From an uncultured Oscillospiraceae bacterium (lineage in GTDB: Bacteria; Bacillota_A; Clostridia; Oscillospirales; Oscillospiraceae), in NCBI GenBank assembly GCA_900769845.1, contig CAAGIF010000183.1:1-6606 (forward strand): DNA of 6,606 nt, written 5' to 3'. The notes under the pieces are model-generated. The model did not search any database. It was not told where the DNA came from and saw only the letters and a list, made by a program, of their open reading frames with translations. Positions 1 to 5,462 of the stretch are shown piece after piece. The translations under genes were made by a program, and so were the position numbers. Within the stretch, counting starts at the first letter, position 1. Each line of letters begins with the position of its first letter.

Positions 1-756
1 AGGATGCAGGCAGATCGCCAGGTTGCCGGGCAGGGTCCAGATGGTGGTGGTCCAGATGACAAAGTAGGTCTTGCTCAGATCGAAGCCGGAGAGCTTGCCC
101 AGATCGTCATGGATGGGGAACTTCACATAAGCGGTTGTACAGGGATCATCCTGATAAACGATATCGGCTTCTGCCACGGCGGTGACGCAGAAGGGACACC
201 AGGTAACGGGCTTCAGGCCCTTGTAGATAAAGCCCTTATCGAACATGCGGCCAAAGACCTTGACTTCCTGGGCTTCAAAATGCTTATCCATGGTGCGGTA
301 GGGATGCTCCCAGTCGCCCACAACGCCCAAGCGCTTAAAGCCGCCCATCTGCTTCTGGATGAAGTCCTCAGCGAAATCCTCGCAGGCCTTGCGGAATTCG
401 GGAACGGACATATCCTTGTTCAGCTTCTTCTTCGAAGTTTCGATGGCCCGCTCAATGGGCAGACCGTGATTGTCCCAGCCGGGAACATAGGGGGTGTAGA
501 AGCCCATCATGGCGTGGCTGCGGACGATAAAGTCCTTCAAAGTCTTGTTCAGCGCATGACCCATGTGGATAAAGCCGTTGGAGAAGGGAGGGCCGTCGTG
601 CAGAACAAAGGAGGGCAGATCCTTATTCTTCTCCAGAAGCGCGTTATAAAGATCCAGTTCCTCCCAGCGCTGCAGCATACCGGGTTCCCGGGCAGGCAGG
701 CCAGCCTTCATGGGGAAGTCTGTTTTTGGGGTGATGATGGTGTTTTTGTATTCCAT
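1..756 (-). CDS. ileS: Isoleucyl-tRNA synthetase, N-terminal 252 residues (3' end beyond window)
   Basis: Cytoplasmic class I synthetase that charges tRNA-Ile with isoleucine using ATP. The visible part holds the first half of the Rossmann catalytic domain. The class I signature is HMGH at residues 64-67, within HDGPPFSNGFIHMGHALNK, where E. coli IleRS has HIGH. Further on come PGWDNHGLPIE, a WCPFC cysteine pair, and WTTTIWTLPGN at residues 235-245, which marks the entry into the CP1 editing domain. The KMSKS loop, anticodon-binding region and any C-terminal zinc site lie beyond the left edge. Bacterial IleRS is usually about 920-1050 residues, so roughly a quarter is seen. The start is the ATG at 756, ten bases after a perfect GGAGG (771-767). 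No stop or frameshift occurs in the visible part. An isoleucine-type T-box immediately upstream controls it, and divIVA precedes it as in Bacillus. IleRS rather than ValRS or LeuRS is supported by the motif wording and by the ATC specifier in the leader. Confidence 0.97.
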   Translation of the reverse strand, partial: MEYKNTIITPKTDFPMKAGLPAREPGMLQRWEELDLYNALLEKNKDLPSFVLHDGPPFSNGFIHMGHALNKTLKDFIVRSHAMMGFYTPYVPGWDNHGLPIERAIETSKKKLNKDMSVPEFRKACEDFAEDFIQKQMGGFKRLGVVGDWEHPYRTMDKHFEAQEVKVFGRMFDKGFIYKGLKPVTWCPFCVTAVAEADIVYQDDPCTTAYVKFPIHDDLGKLSGFDLSKTYFVIWTTTIWTLPGNLAICLHP

Positions 757-793
757 TGGAATATAACCTCCACAATAAATTACTGAATTAATA

Positions 794-832
794 GAAAAAC
801 GCCTTTGTCCCTATGATAAGAGACAAAGGCGT
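794..832 (-). terminator. Rho-independent terminator of the ileS T-box
   Basis: Minus-strand hairpin: arm CGCCTTTGTCTC (831-820), an 8-base loop, arm GGGACAAAGGCG (811-800), then a run of five T (799-795). The 12-bp stem has one U-G wobble (821 with 810). The 5' arm shares CTCTT with the antiterminator, so the two structures exclude each other. Because divIVA runs directly into this leader, the hairpin probably also ends transcripts arriving from the division genes when isoleucine is plentiful. Confidence 0.93.
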
Positions 833-1038
833 AATTACCTCTGCGGTACCACTCTTGTTCCGATCTTCTGACCGGCACTCACGGGCGCGGTATCGGGCGC
901 ATCCCGGCGCAGCCTACTTTTCCAAGGGAAGTTCAGCGCGCAGCTCCGAGGGGATACCAGCAAATTCCTGCCTGCTGCCTTGCACCATCCGGCAGCTCTC
1001 TGAAGGCGGTGTCTGTGCTGACCTGTCCTCATCCCAGC
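794..1038 (-). promoter_or_regulatory. T-box riboswitch leader of ileS, isoleucine specific
   Basis: Leader RNA that senses uncharged tRNA-Ile and permits transcription of ileS when charging is low. Reading along the minus strand, Stem I begins near GATGAGGACAG (about 1034-1023) and contains the hallmark CAGAGAGC and GGATGGTG loop motifs. A specifier loop follows with ATC, an Ile codon, at 955-953 just before CCCTCGGAG. The base of Stem I can close through TCAGC with GCTGA. A GC-rich stem region comes next, and then the T-box itself, AGAGTGGTACCGCAG, at 855-841. Its bulge TGGT (851-848) would pair with an ACCA 3' end, matching the A discriminator of tRNA-Ile. AAGAG (856-852) can pair with CTCTT (822-818) to form the antiterminator, and CTCTT overlaps the 5' arm of the terminator. 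The exact 5' end is estimated. The element occupies almost the whole divIVA-ileS gap. Confidence 0.95.
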
Positions 1039-1040
1039 TT

Positions 1041-1046
1041 GTTATA
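1041..1046 (-). promoter_or_regulatory. Possible -10 box for the T-box/ileS transcript
   Basis: TATAAC lies on the minus strand five bases after the divIVA stop codon and about 7-10 bases before the expected start of T-box Stem I, which is where a leader promoter should be. The hexamer 17 bases upstream is GATCCC and does not resemble TTGACA, so only half of the promoter is supported. Read-through from divIVA is the alternative. Confidence 0.3.
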
Positions 1047-1051
1047 TGGGT

Positions 1052-1702
1052 TTATTTATGGGTGGGATCGTAGTTCCGGCCAAACTGCAGATTTGCAAAC
1101 TTGGCGGTGGTGGTGTCGTTGGAAGGATGCCGGGGCTCTGCCTTGGGGGCGGTGTCCACGGTGGTTCCCACGATGGCTTCGATGTTCTGAGAGATCTCGT
1201 CTGCCACATCCTCGGCAGTAGCCTTGGGAGCTTCCTGCTCTGCTGCGGGCGGGTTTGCCTGCTTGATCCGGTCCAGAGCCTGGATGCAGGAACGCATCTG
1301 CTCCTGGATCTCTGCGATCTTGGCAGCAGCCAGCTGACGGGCTTCCTGTACCCGTGCCTGCTCCGCTGCCACGAGAGCGCCGGTATTCTGGGCGGTGGCG
1401 GTGGCGGTGTTGTTGGCCTCGCTGAGCATCTTGGCGCATTTTGCCTCGGCTTCCCGAACCATCTTGTCGCAAGTCTTCTGGGCGTTGATAACAGCATCCT
1501 TCATGGAAGCTTCGTTCTTACGGTACTCTTCCAGCTTGCCCACGAGAACCCGCATCTTGCTCTTGAGCAGGGCGTTTTCCTTGTACAGGGTCACATAGTC
1601 CTCGGTCAGAGGCTCTAGAAAAGCATCGACATCTTCAATCTTGTAACCGTTAAAGGTCTGGGTATTGAAGGAGATCTGATCAATTTGCTGAGGTGTAAAC
1701 AT
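1052..1702 (-). CDS. divIVA: DivIVA-family polar/septal scaffold protein
   Basis: 216-residue coiled-coil protein of the DivIVA family. These proteins bind curved membrane at poles and septa and recruit division or growth partners. The N-terminal lipid-binding domain is clear at about residues 1-60, with the family pattern FNGYKIEDVDAFL (17-29) followed by a DYVTLYKENALL helix. A long heptad-rich helical stretch runs to about residue 145 and becomes alanine-rich after about residue 97. A disordered Pro/Ala/Glu segment follows, and the protein ends in a hydrophobic-aromatic tail, KFANLQFGRNYDPTHK. Phe17 matches the membrane-inserting Phe of B. subtilis DivIVA, but the next residue is Asn where B. 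subtilis has Arg18. The start at 1702 is supported by AGGAGG (1719-1714) 11 bases upstream. It sits 22 bases after sepF and just before the ileS leader, matching the Bacillus order. In Clostridia its exact role (Min positioning, sporulation or growth) cannot be told from sequence. Confidence 0.94.
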   Translation of the reverse strand: MFTPQQIDQISFNTQTFNGYKIEDVDAFLEPLTEDYVTLYKENALLKSKMRVLVGKLEEYRKNEASMKDAVINAQKTCDKMVREAEAKCAKMLSEANNTATATAQNTGALVAAEQARVQEARQLAAAKIAEIQEQMRSCIQALDRIKQANPPAAEQEAPKATAEDVADEISQNIEAIVGTTVDTAPKAEPRHPSNDTTTAKFANLQFGRNYDPTHK

Positions 1703-1724
1703 ATGCTCTGTATCCTCCTATGGA

Positions 1725-2276
1725 TTAGATGTAGCTTTCCACTTCTGTCTGCAGGGTTTCCAGGTCGCCCACAACATCCATGTTATGGGGGCAGAACAGA
1801 TAAGCGGACTGCGCGATCTTCTTGACACTGCCGTCCAGAGCGTATACACAGCCGGACAGGAAGTCCACCACCCGGCGGGACATAGCCTTGTCCACATTCT
1901 CAAGGTTCAGCACAACAGCCTTGCGATTACGCAACTGATCGGCAGCCTTGGAAGTGTCGTTAAAGGAGAGGGGGCGGAACAGGACTACTTCCTGCTTGGG
2001 GCCGGAGTGGTTGCCCAACACATGACCGCTGAAGCTGCCGGAAACAGCGGGGGCAGCAGGGGCAGCGGAGGTCAGACCGAAACCGAAATCGTCATCCTCT
2101 TCCTCAATGGGATCGGGATCTGCCACGGGGGCAGGACGGCTGCGGCGGCTGGGAGCGCGGCGGGGCTCTTCGGGCTCGTCGTATTCATCGAGGAATTCCT
2201 CGTCTTCCTCGTATTCATCGTATTCGTCGTCAGCAAAGGGCTGAGCAAATTTCTTCACATTATCCCAAAAACTCAT
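1725..2276 (-). CDS. sepF: Cell division protein SepF (FtsZ membrane anchor)
   Basis: 183-residue SepF, which polymerises on the cytoplasmic membrane face, binds the FtsZ C-terminal peptide and helps tether and align the Z-ring. Residues 1-14 (MSFWDNVKKFAQPF) form the expected amphipathic membrane-binding helix. A long charged linker follows: strongly acidic at 16-37 (Asp/Glu/Tyr-rich), basic at 39-47 (RRAPSRRSR), then acidic again at 53-63, and Ala/Pro/Ser/Gly-rich to about residue 93. The SepF core is at about 95-170, with EVVLFRPLSF, RNRKAVVLNLENV and RRVVDFLSGCVYAL. The FLSG glycine corresponds to the dimer-interface glycine of B. subtilis SepF. B. subtilis SepF is about 150 residues, and the extra length here is mostly linker. 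The start at 2276 follows AGGAGG (2292-2287) by 10 bases. It lies between yggS and divIVA, apparently co-transcribed with both. Confidence 0.96.
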   Translation of the reverse strand: MSFWDNVKKFAQPFADDEYDEYEEDEEFLDEYDEPEEPRRAPSRRSRPAPVADPDPIEEEDDDFGFGLTSAAPAAPAVSGSFSGHVLGNHSGPKQEVVLFRPLSFNDTSKAADQLRNRKAVVLNLENVDKAMSRRVVDFLSGCVYALDGSVKKIAQSAYLFCPHNMDVVGDLETLQTEVESYI

Positions 2277-2303
2277 ATCTGTATTTCCTCCTGTATATTC
2301 ACA

Positions 2304-3014
2304 TCATACCTGATGCGACTTGGTGTAGTCCCGGGCGCCGAAGATGGCGGTACCCACACGGATCATGGTGGACCCGCAGGAAATGGCATCCTCAAAATCG
2401 TCAGACATACCCATAGACAAACAGTCCACGGATACATTATCGTATTTTTTTGCCGTTATGTCAACAGAAAGCTGCAACATTTCTTGAAAAAATTTGCGAT
2501 TTTCGCCGGGATTTTGGCTGATCGGCGGGATTGCCATGAGCCCACGAAGAAAAATATTGGGAAATTCGTTGATTTGTTCGATAAGTCCGGGCAGTTCTTC
2601 CGGTGCAAAACCGGTCTTACTTTCTTCACTGCCGATGTTCACTTCCAGCAAAACATTCTGCTGGATGCCCTTTTTGGAGGCTTCCGCATCGATGGCTTTG
2701 AGAAGCCGCAGACTGTCCACGCTCTGGATCAGATCCACATTTCCCACCACCTGCCGGACCTTGTTGGTCTGAAGGTGACCGATGAAATGGACAGGCGCGC
2801 CGGCGTAGGCGTTTTCCTTCTGCTTCTGTATAAGCTCCTGCACCCGGTTCTCTCCGCAGCAATCCACACCGCAGCGGATGGCTTCCCGAACGGCGTCGGC
2901 ACCGTTCATTTTGGTGGCAGCGCAGAGCTGGATACTTTTGGGGTCCCGGCCCGCTGCAATGGCGGCGGCATCCATTTTTGCCCGGATGGCGGCGATGTTT
3001 TCGGCAATGGACAT
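2304..3014 (-). CDS. yggS: YggS/YlmE-type PLP-binding homeostasis protein (PLPHP)
   Basis: 236-residue single-domain TIM-barrel PLP protein of the YggS/YlmE/PROSC family, resembling the N-terminal domain of alanine racemase. It has no established catalytic reaction; family members buffer pyridoxal phosphate and affect amino-acid and keto-acid balance. The PLP lysine is Lys35 in LCAATKMN. Other family blocks are GENRVQEL (54-61), HFIGHLQTNK (76-85), SMGMSDDFEDAI (200-211) and the phosphate-binding RVGTAIFGAR (219-228). The length is normal for the family. The start at 3014 has a modest site, AAAGGA (3030-3025), 10 bases upstream. It lies 27 bases before sepF, the same neighbourhood as ylmE in Bacillus. 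Why this gene stays beside division genes is not known from sequence. A hairpin separates it from hfq, so it may head its own transcript, although I see no convincing promoter in the short gap. Confidence 0.95.
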   Translation of the reverse strand: MSIAENIAAIRAKMDAAAIAAGRDPKSIQLCAATKMNGADAVREAIRCGVDCCGENRVQELIQKQKENAYAGAPVHFIGHLQTNKVRQVVGNVDLIQSVDSLRLLKAIDAEASKKGIQQNVLLEVNIGSEESKTGFAPEELPGLIEQINEFPNIFLRGLMAIPPISQNPGENRKFFQEMLQLSVDITAKKYDNVSVDCLSMGMSDDFEDAISCGSTMIRVGTAIFGARDYTKSHQV

Positions 3015-3036
3015 ATCTGTCTGTTCCTTTCCAGAT

Positions 3037-3074
3037 GAATAATAAGAGGGCGGCGGAAGGTGCTCCGTCGCCCT
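3037..3074 (-). terminator. Hairpin after hfq, possible terminator
   Basis: Between hfq and yggS an 11-base arm AGGGCGACGGA (minus strand, 3074-3064) faces TCCGCCGCCCT (3057-3047) across a 6-base loop. There is one A-C mismatch in this direction. A T-rich but interrupted tail, CTTATTATTC, follows. On the plus strand the same stem pairs completely through a G-U pair and is followed by TTTGCTTT. It begins five bases after the hfq stop, which fits an hfq transcript terminator or an attenuating structure. The broken U-tract makes efficiency uncertain. Confidence 0.5.
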
Positions 3075-3079
3075 TTGCT

Positions 3080-3307
3080 TTATGCAGGTGTTGCTGCTTT
3101 CAGCGGCCGAATGGGGGCAAGGGTGGAAATGGCATGCTTGTAGATCATTTGCTGTTTGCCATCACTGACCAGCACCACCACAAAGCTGTCAAAACCGGTA
3201 ATGGTTCCCCGGAGCTGGAAGCCGTTCATCAGAAACAGCGTCACCGGAACTTTATCCCGGCGCACTTCCTTCAAAATGGCATCCTGTAAATTGATTGTGT
3301 CAGACAT
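3080..3307 (-). CDS. hfq: RNA chaperone Hfq
   Basis: 75-residue Sm-like protein that forms a hexameric ring and binds RNA in the cytoplasm. The N-terminal helix carries NLQDAIL with Gln8, a proximal-face U-binding residue. Sm1 is [25 protein letters not shown] (about 22-46, with Phe42), and Sm2 holds the signature YKHAIST (56-62). The C-terminus is short, as in Gram-positive Hfq, with no long disordered tail like the one in E. coli. An in-frame ATG 48 bases upstream (3355) would add 16 unconserved residues. The ATG at 3307 is preferred because AGAGGG (3320-3315) lies 7 bases before it and MSDTINLQD matches family N-termini. It follows miaA by 51 bases, the classic miaA-hfq pairing. The role of Hfq in clostridial sRNA regulation varies and cannot be inferred here. 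Confidence 0.96.
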   Translation of the reverse strand: MSDTINLQDAILKEVRRDKVPVTLFLMNGFQLRGTITGFDSFVVVLVSDGKQQMIYKHAISTLAPIRPLKAATPA

Positions 3308-3358
3308 ATGTATACCCTCTTTCTTTGATGTTGAATTGCATACATAGTCTAGCATTTT

Positions 3359-4288
3359 TCAGTTGTCGAAATTGGCAATAATCTGTCGGGCTTTTTCAAT
3401 TATTTCCCGACTTTCTTCCCCTGGTTTTCGAGTCAGCCAGTGGACCTTTGGATTCCGGCGGAACCAGGTAAGCTGGCGCTTGGCGTAATGGCGGGAGGAC
3501 TTTTGTACTTCTTCCGCAGCTTCCGTTACGGAGATTTCCCCCCTCAGAGCTGCCACAAATTCCTTATAGCCGATGGCCTGCAGAGCGGTGCACTTTTCCG
3601 GGATGCCCGAAGCAAGCAGCGACCGGATCTCCTCCACAAGTCCCTGCTGCAGCATGATATCCACCCGGCGGTCGATCCGTTCATACAGCAGGCTTCTGGG
3701 CTCAAAGTCCAACCCAAGCCAGAGGGGAGTGTATTTGGGCGGGATCAGCTGAGTTTTTCGGTTATGCTCTGTGATGGTCTCTCCGGTTTCCAGATAGACC
3801 TCCAGTGCCCGGAGCAAACGCTTGCGGTCATGGATCCGCTTGGCCGCTTCCGGGTCTACACGGCGGAGCCAAGCGGTCATATATTCCATTCCCATTTCAT
3901 CGGCCTGCTGTTCCAGCTTTTCCCGCTGACCGGTGGAGGGGAAGGGGGCGAAGCTGTTGCCCCGGATAAGCGAGTCCATGTAAAGCCCGGTGCCGCCGGC
4001 GATGATGGCGGTTTTGCCCCGGGCAAGGATATCATCGACAATGGGGGATGCCATTTCGCAGTAGCGGCTGACGGAGAAATCTTCTTCCGGTTCCGCTACA
4101 TCGATCATGTGGTGGGGAATACCCTGCATCTCCTCCCGGGTGGGCTTGGCGGTGCCGATGTCCATGCGTTTGTAGATCTGCATGGAATCGCAGGAGACCA
4201 CCTCGCCGTTATACTCCTTTGCCAATTCCACCGCCAGAGCGGTTTTTCCGGAGGCAGTCGGCCCGGCGATACATAAGATGTTGTTCAT
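3359..4288 (-). CDS. miaA: tRNA dimethylallyltransferase MiaA
   Basis: 309-residue enzyme that transfers the dimethylallyl group from DMAPP to N6 of adenine 37 in tRNAs reading UNN codons, the first step toward ms2i6A. The P-loop is GPTASGKT (9-16). The conserved DSMQIYKRMDIGTAKP block (35-49) carries Asp35, equivalent to the catalytic general-base Asp. Next come GIPHHMIDV (56-64), GGTGLY (98-103), a DRKRLLRALEVYLETG helix (154-169), AIGYKE (238-243) and the C-terminal YAKRQLTWFRR (268-278). The length is typical. The start at 4288 follows AAGGAGG (4307-4301) by 12 bases, slightly long but with no better in-frame choice. It is followed by hfq, as in many bacteria. The upstream neighbour is an unrelated hydrolase instead of mutL, 81 bases away, and a possible extended -10 element lies in that gap. 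Confidence 0.97.
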   Translation of the reverse strand: MNNILCIAGPTASGKTALAVELAKEYNGEVVSCDSMQIYKRMDIGTAKPTREEMQGIPHHMIDVAEPEEDFSVSRYCEMASPIVDDILARGKTAIIAGGTGLYMDSLIRGNSFAPFPSTGQREKLEQQADEMGMEYMTAWLRRVDPEAAKRIHDRKRLLRALEVYLETGETITEHNRKTQLIPPKYTPLWLGLDFEPRSLLYERIDRRVDIMLQQGLVEEIRSLLASGIPEKCTALQAIGYKEFVAALRGEISVTEAAEEVQKSSRHYAKRQLTWFRRNPKVHWLTRKPGEESREIIEKARQIIANFDN

Positions 4289-4325
4289 TTGGGCGCAGCG
4301 CCTCCTTCATAATGATAACTTGGGA

Positions 4326-4334
4326 TTTATAGCA
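4326..4334 (-). promoter_or_regulatory. Possible extended -10 promoter for miaA-hfq
   Basis: In the 81-base gap after the hydrolase gene the minus strand reads TGCTATAAA, an extended -10 form (TGn plus a TATAAT-like hexamer). It lies about 38 bases before the miaA start. The hexamer at the -35 distance, CGGCAG, is not consensus. If real, it would give miaA-hfq a promoter independent of the inserted hydrolase. Confidence 0.3.
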
Positions 4335-4369
4335 GCTTTTAACCCCGGCTGCCGTTCCGACAATGCTCA

Positions 4370-5410
4370 TCAAATACTGGAATCGTAAAAGGCCGCTATC
4401 TGCGCAAACAGATCCTCGTCCAGTCCGTTACAGAGGATGTTCCGGTCCAGATTCTCTTCCAAATAGGTGGTGCTGTATTGCAGTTTCTCCGCCTTGGAAA
4501 GACCTTTAGGCCAAGTTTTCACCCACTGGGCATACGCCTTGTTAAGAGAGTCCACATGGTCCAGAAATTCCCGGGAATAATAAATCCAATTATGCCCCTT
4601 GTCGGTATAGTGGACAAAGGTAAAGCGCTCAGAATCCTTGTAGGCTTCATAGTAAATGTCATAGCCGTACCGCTGGGGGACGGTGGTATCGTCCTGAGAG
4701 TGGATCACAAAAACAGGGGCATCCGAATTTGCAAAACCTTTCATAGCGGAACTGGTGGAATACTTGCCGAATTTCAGATACTCATAGATCTTGATGTAAG
4801 GTGTCATCAGTCCCCTGACGGGGCCAAGCATACTGCACCCCTGGGCTTTAATTAGGTCAGATGCCTGATTAAAGCCGCAGATGGAAACAACTGCCTTGAT
4901 TTCTGGGTGGTAGTTAAGCACATTACCCACGCTGTATCCGCCCCAGCTGTGACCAAAGAGCAGAATGGGGAGATCACGGAAAGAATCCTGACTTTGGATG
5001 TAGGAAAGGGCATGGTCAAGATCGATCAGTCCCTGACTCAGTCCAACTGCGTTTTTTCCTTCGCTTTCGTCATTTCCGGTGGCATCGTAGGCAAACACAT
5101 AGTAACCGTTATGGGCGAAGAAGTCGGCACAGTCCATGTAGGAGTTATGTCCGCCGCCGCCGAGCCCGTGGGAAATCACAATGATTCCCTTTGGCTGTGT
5201 ATTCTCGGTGTAGTAAAGATAGCCGGCCAGAGTCTGATCCTTGTTGGAGGGGAAGGGATGGAATGCTCTTCTAAGATCGGGAAAATCATCCATATGGAAG
5301 GCAAGGGGCGCATGAGTTTCGTACCGTCTGCCAAAAAATTGCTCATAAATAATGATCAAACCCACCATGGGTAGCAACAGCAGAATGATCAAAATACAGA
5401 TGATAATCAT
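4370..5410 (-). CDS. Membrane-anchored alpha/beta hydrolase (serine hydrolase, substrate unknown)
   Basis: 346 residues from the chosen start. Residues 1-22 are a strong hydrophobic helix (MIIICILIILLLL onward), probably an uncleaved membrane anchor, since no cleavage site or lipobox is obvious. The alpha/beta hydrolase core follows: oxyanion-region SHGLGGGG (about 80-87), AYDATGNDESEG, nucleophile elbow GHSWGG with Ser155, acid loop HSQDDTTVP with probable Asp241, and DKGHN with His273. A helical tail of about 55 residues follows. The fold resembles serine aminopeptidase/lysophospholipase-like hydrolases; esterase, lipase or peptidase activity cannot be separated. An ATG at 5431 would add 7 residues but has no good ribosome site. 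ATG 5410 (or the adjoining GTG at 5413) follows AGAGGAAGG (5428-5420) by 9 bases. Hand counts give about 46% GC here against about 60% in mutL and miaA. It interrupts the usual mutL-miaA adjacency, which suggests later insertion. Confidence 0.88.
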   Translation of the reverse strand: MIIICILIILLLLPMVGLIIIYEQFFGRRYETHAPLAFHMDDFPDLRRAFHPFPSNKDQTLAGYLYYTENTQPKGIIVISHGLGGGGHNSYMDCADFFAHNGYYVFAYDATGNDESEGKNAVGLSQGLIDLDHALSYIQSQDSFRDLPILLFGHSWGGYSVGNVLNYHPEIKAVVSICGFNQASDLIKAQGCSMLGPVRGLMTPYIKIYEYLKFGKYSTSSAMKGFANSDAPVFVIHSQDDTTVPQRYGYDIYYEAYKDSERFTFVHYTDKGHNWIYYSREFLDHVDSLNKAYAQWVKTWPKGLSKAEKLQYSTTYLEENLDRNILCNGLDEDLFAQIAAFYDSSI

Positions 5411-5462
5411 CACGGTTATCCTTCCTCTCATTGGATGGTTTTCTTTTTTGCGACAGAATGGC

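Noticed and set aside
4..786. Plus-strand open frame of 260 codons opposite ileS
   Set aside because: It lies antisense to the IleRS catalytic domain and runs into the T-box terminator region. No family features are visible.
835..1073. Short open frames on both strands within the divIVA-ileS gap
   Set aside because: The region is explained by the T-box RNA structure, and the frames have no ribosome site or protein similarity that I recognise.
1785..3038. Long plus-strand open frame (417 codons) opposite sepF and yggS
   Set aside because: It is antisense to two clearly conserved genes, its translation shows no recognisable domain, and it has no ribosome site. GC-rich codon bias on the minus strand explains the lack of stops.
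3039..3044. TATTAT as a -10 box for a yggS promoter
   Set aside because: It lies within the T-rich tail of the hfq hairpin, and the hexamer at the -35 distance (CGGAGC) has no match to consensus.
3308..3355. Upstream extension of hfq by 16 residues
   Set aside because: The extension is unlike Hfq N-termini, and the ATG at 3307 has its own well-placed AGAGGG.
3440..4276. Plus-strand open frame of 278 codons opposite miaA
   Set aside because: MiaA is conserved along its full length on the other strand, so this frame is a shadow.
4208..4310. Minus-strand 33-codon frame starting at ATG 4310 and overlapping the miaA start, a possible leader peptide
   Set aside because: It is out of frame with miaA, has no Shine-Dalgarno sequence of its own (its first codons are the miaA site), and shows no runs of regulatory codons.
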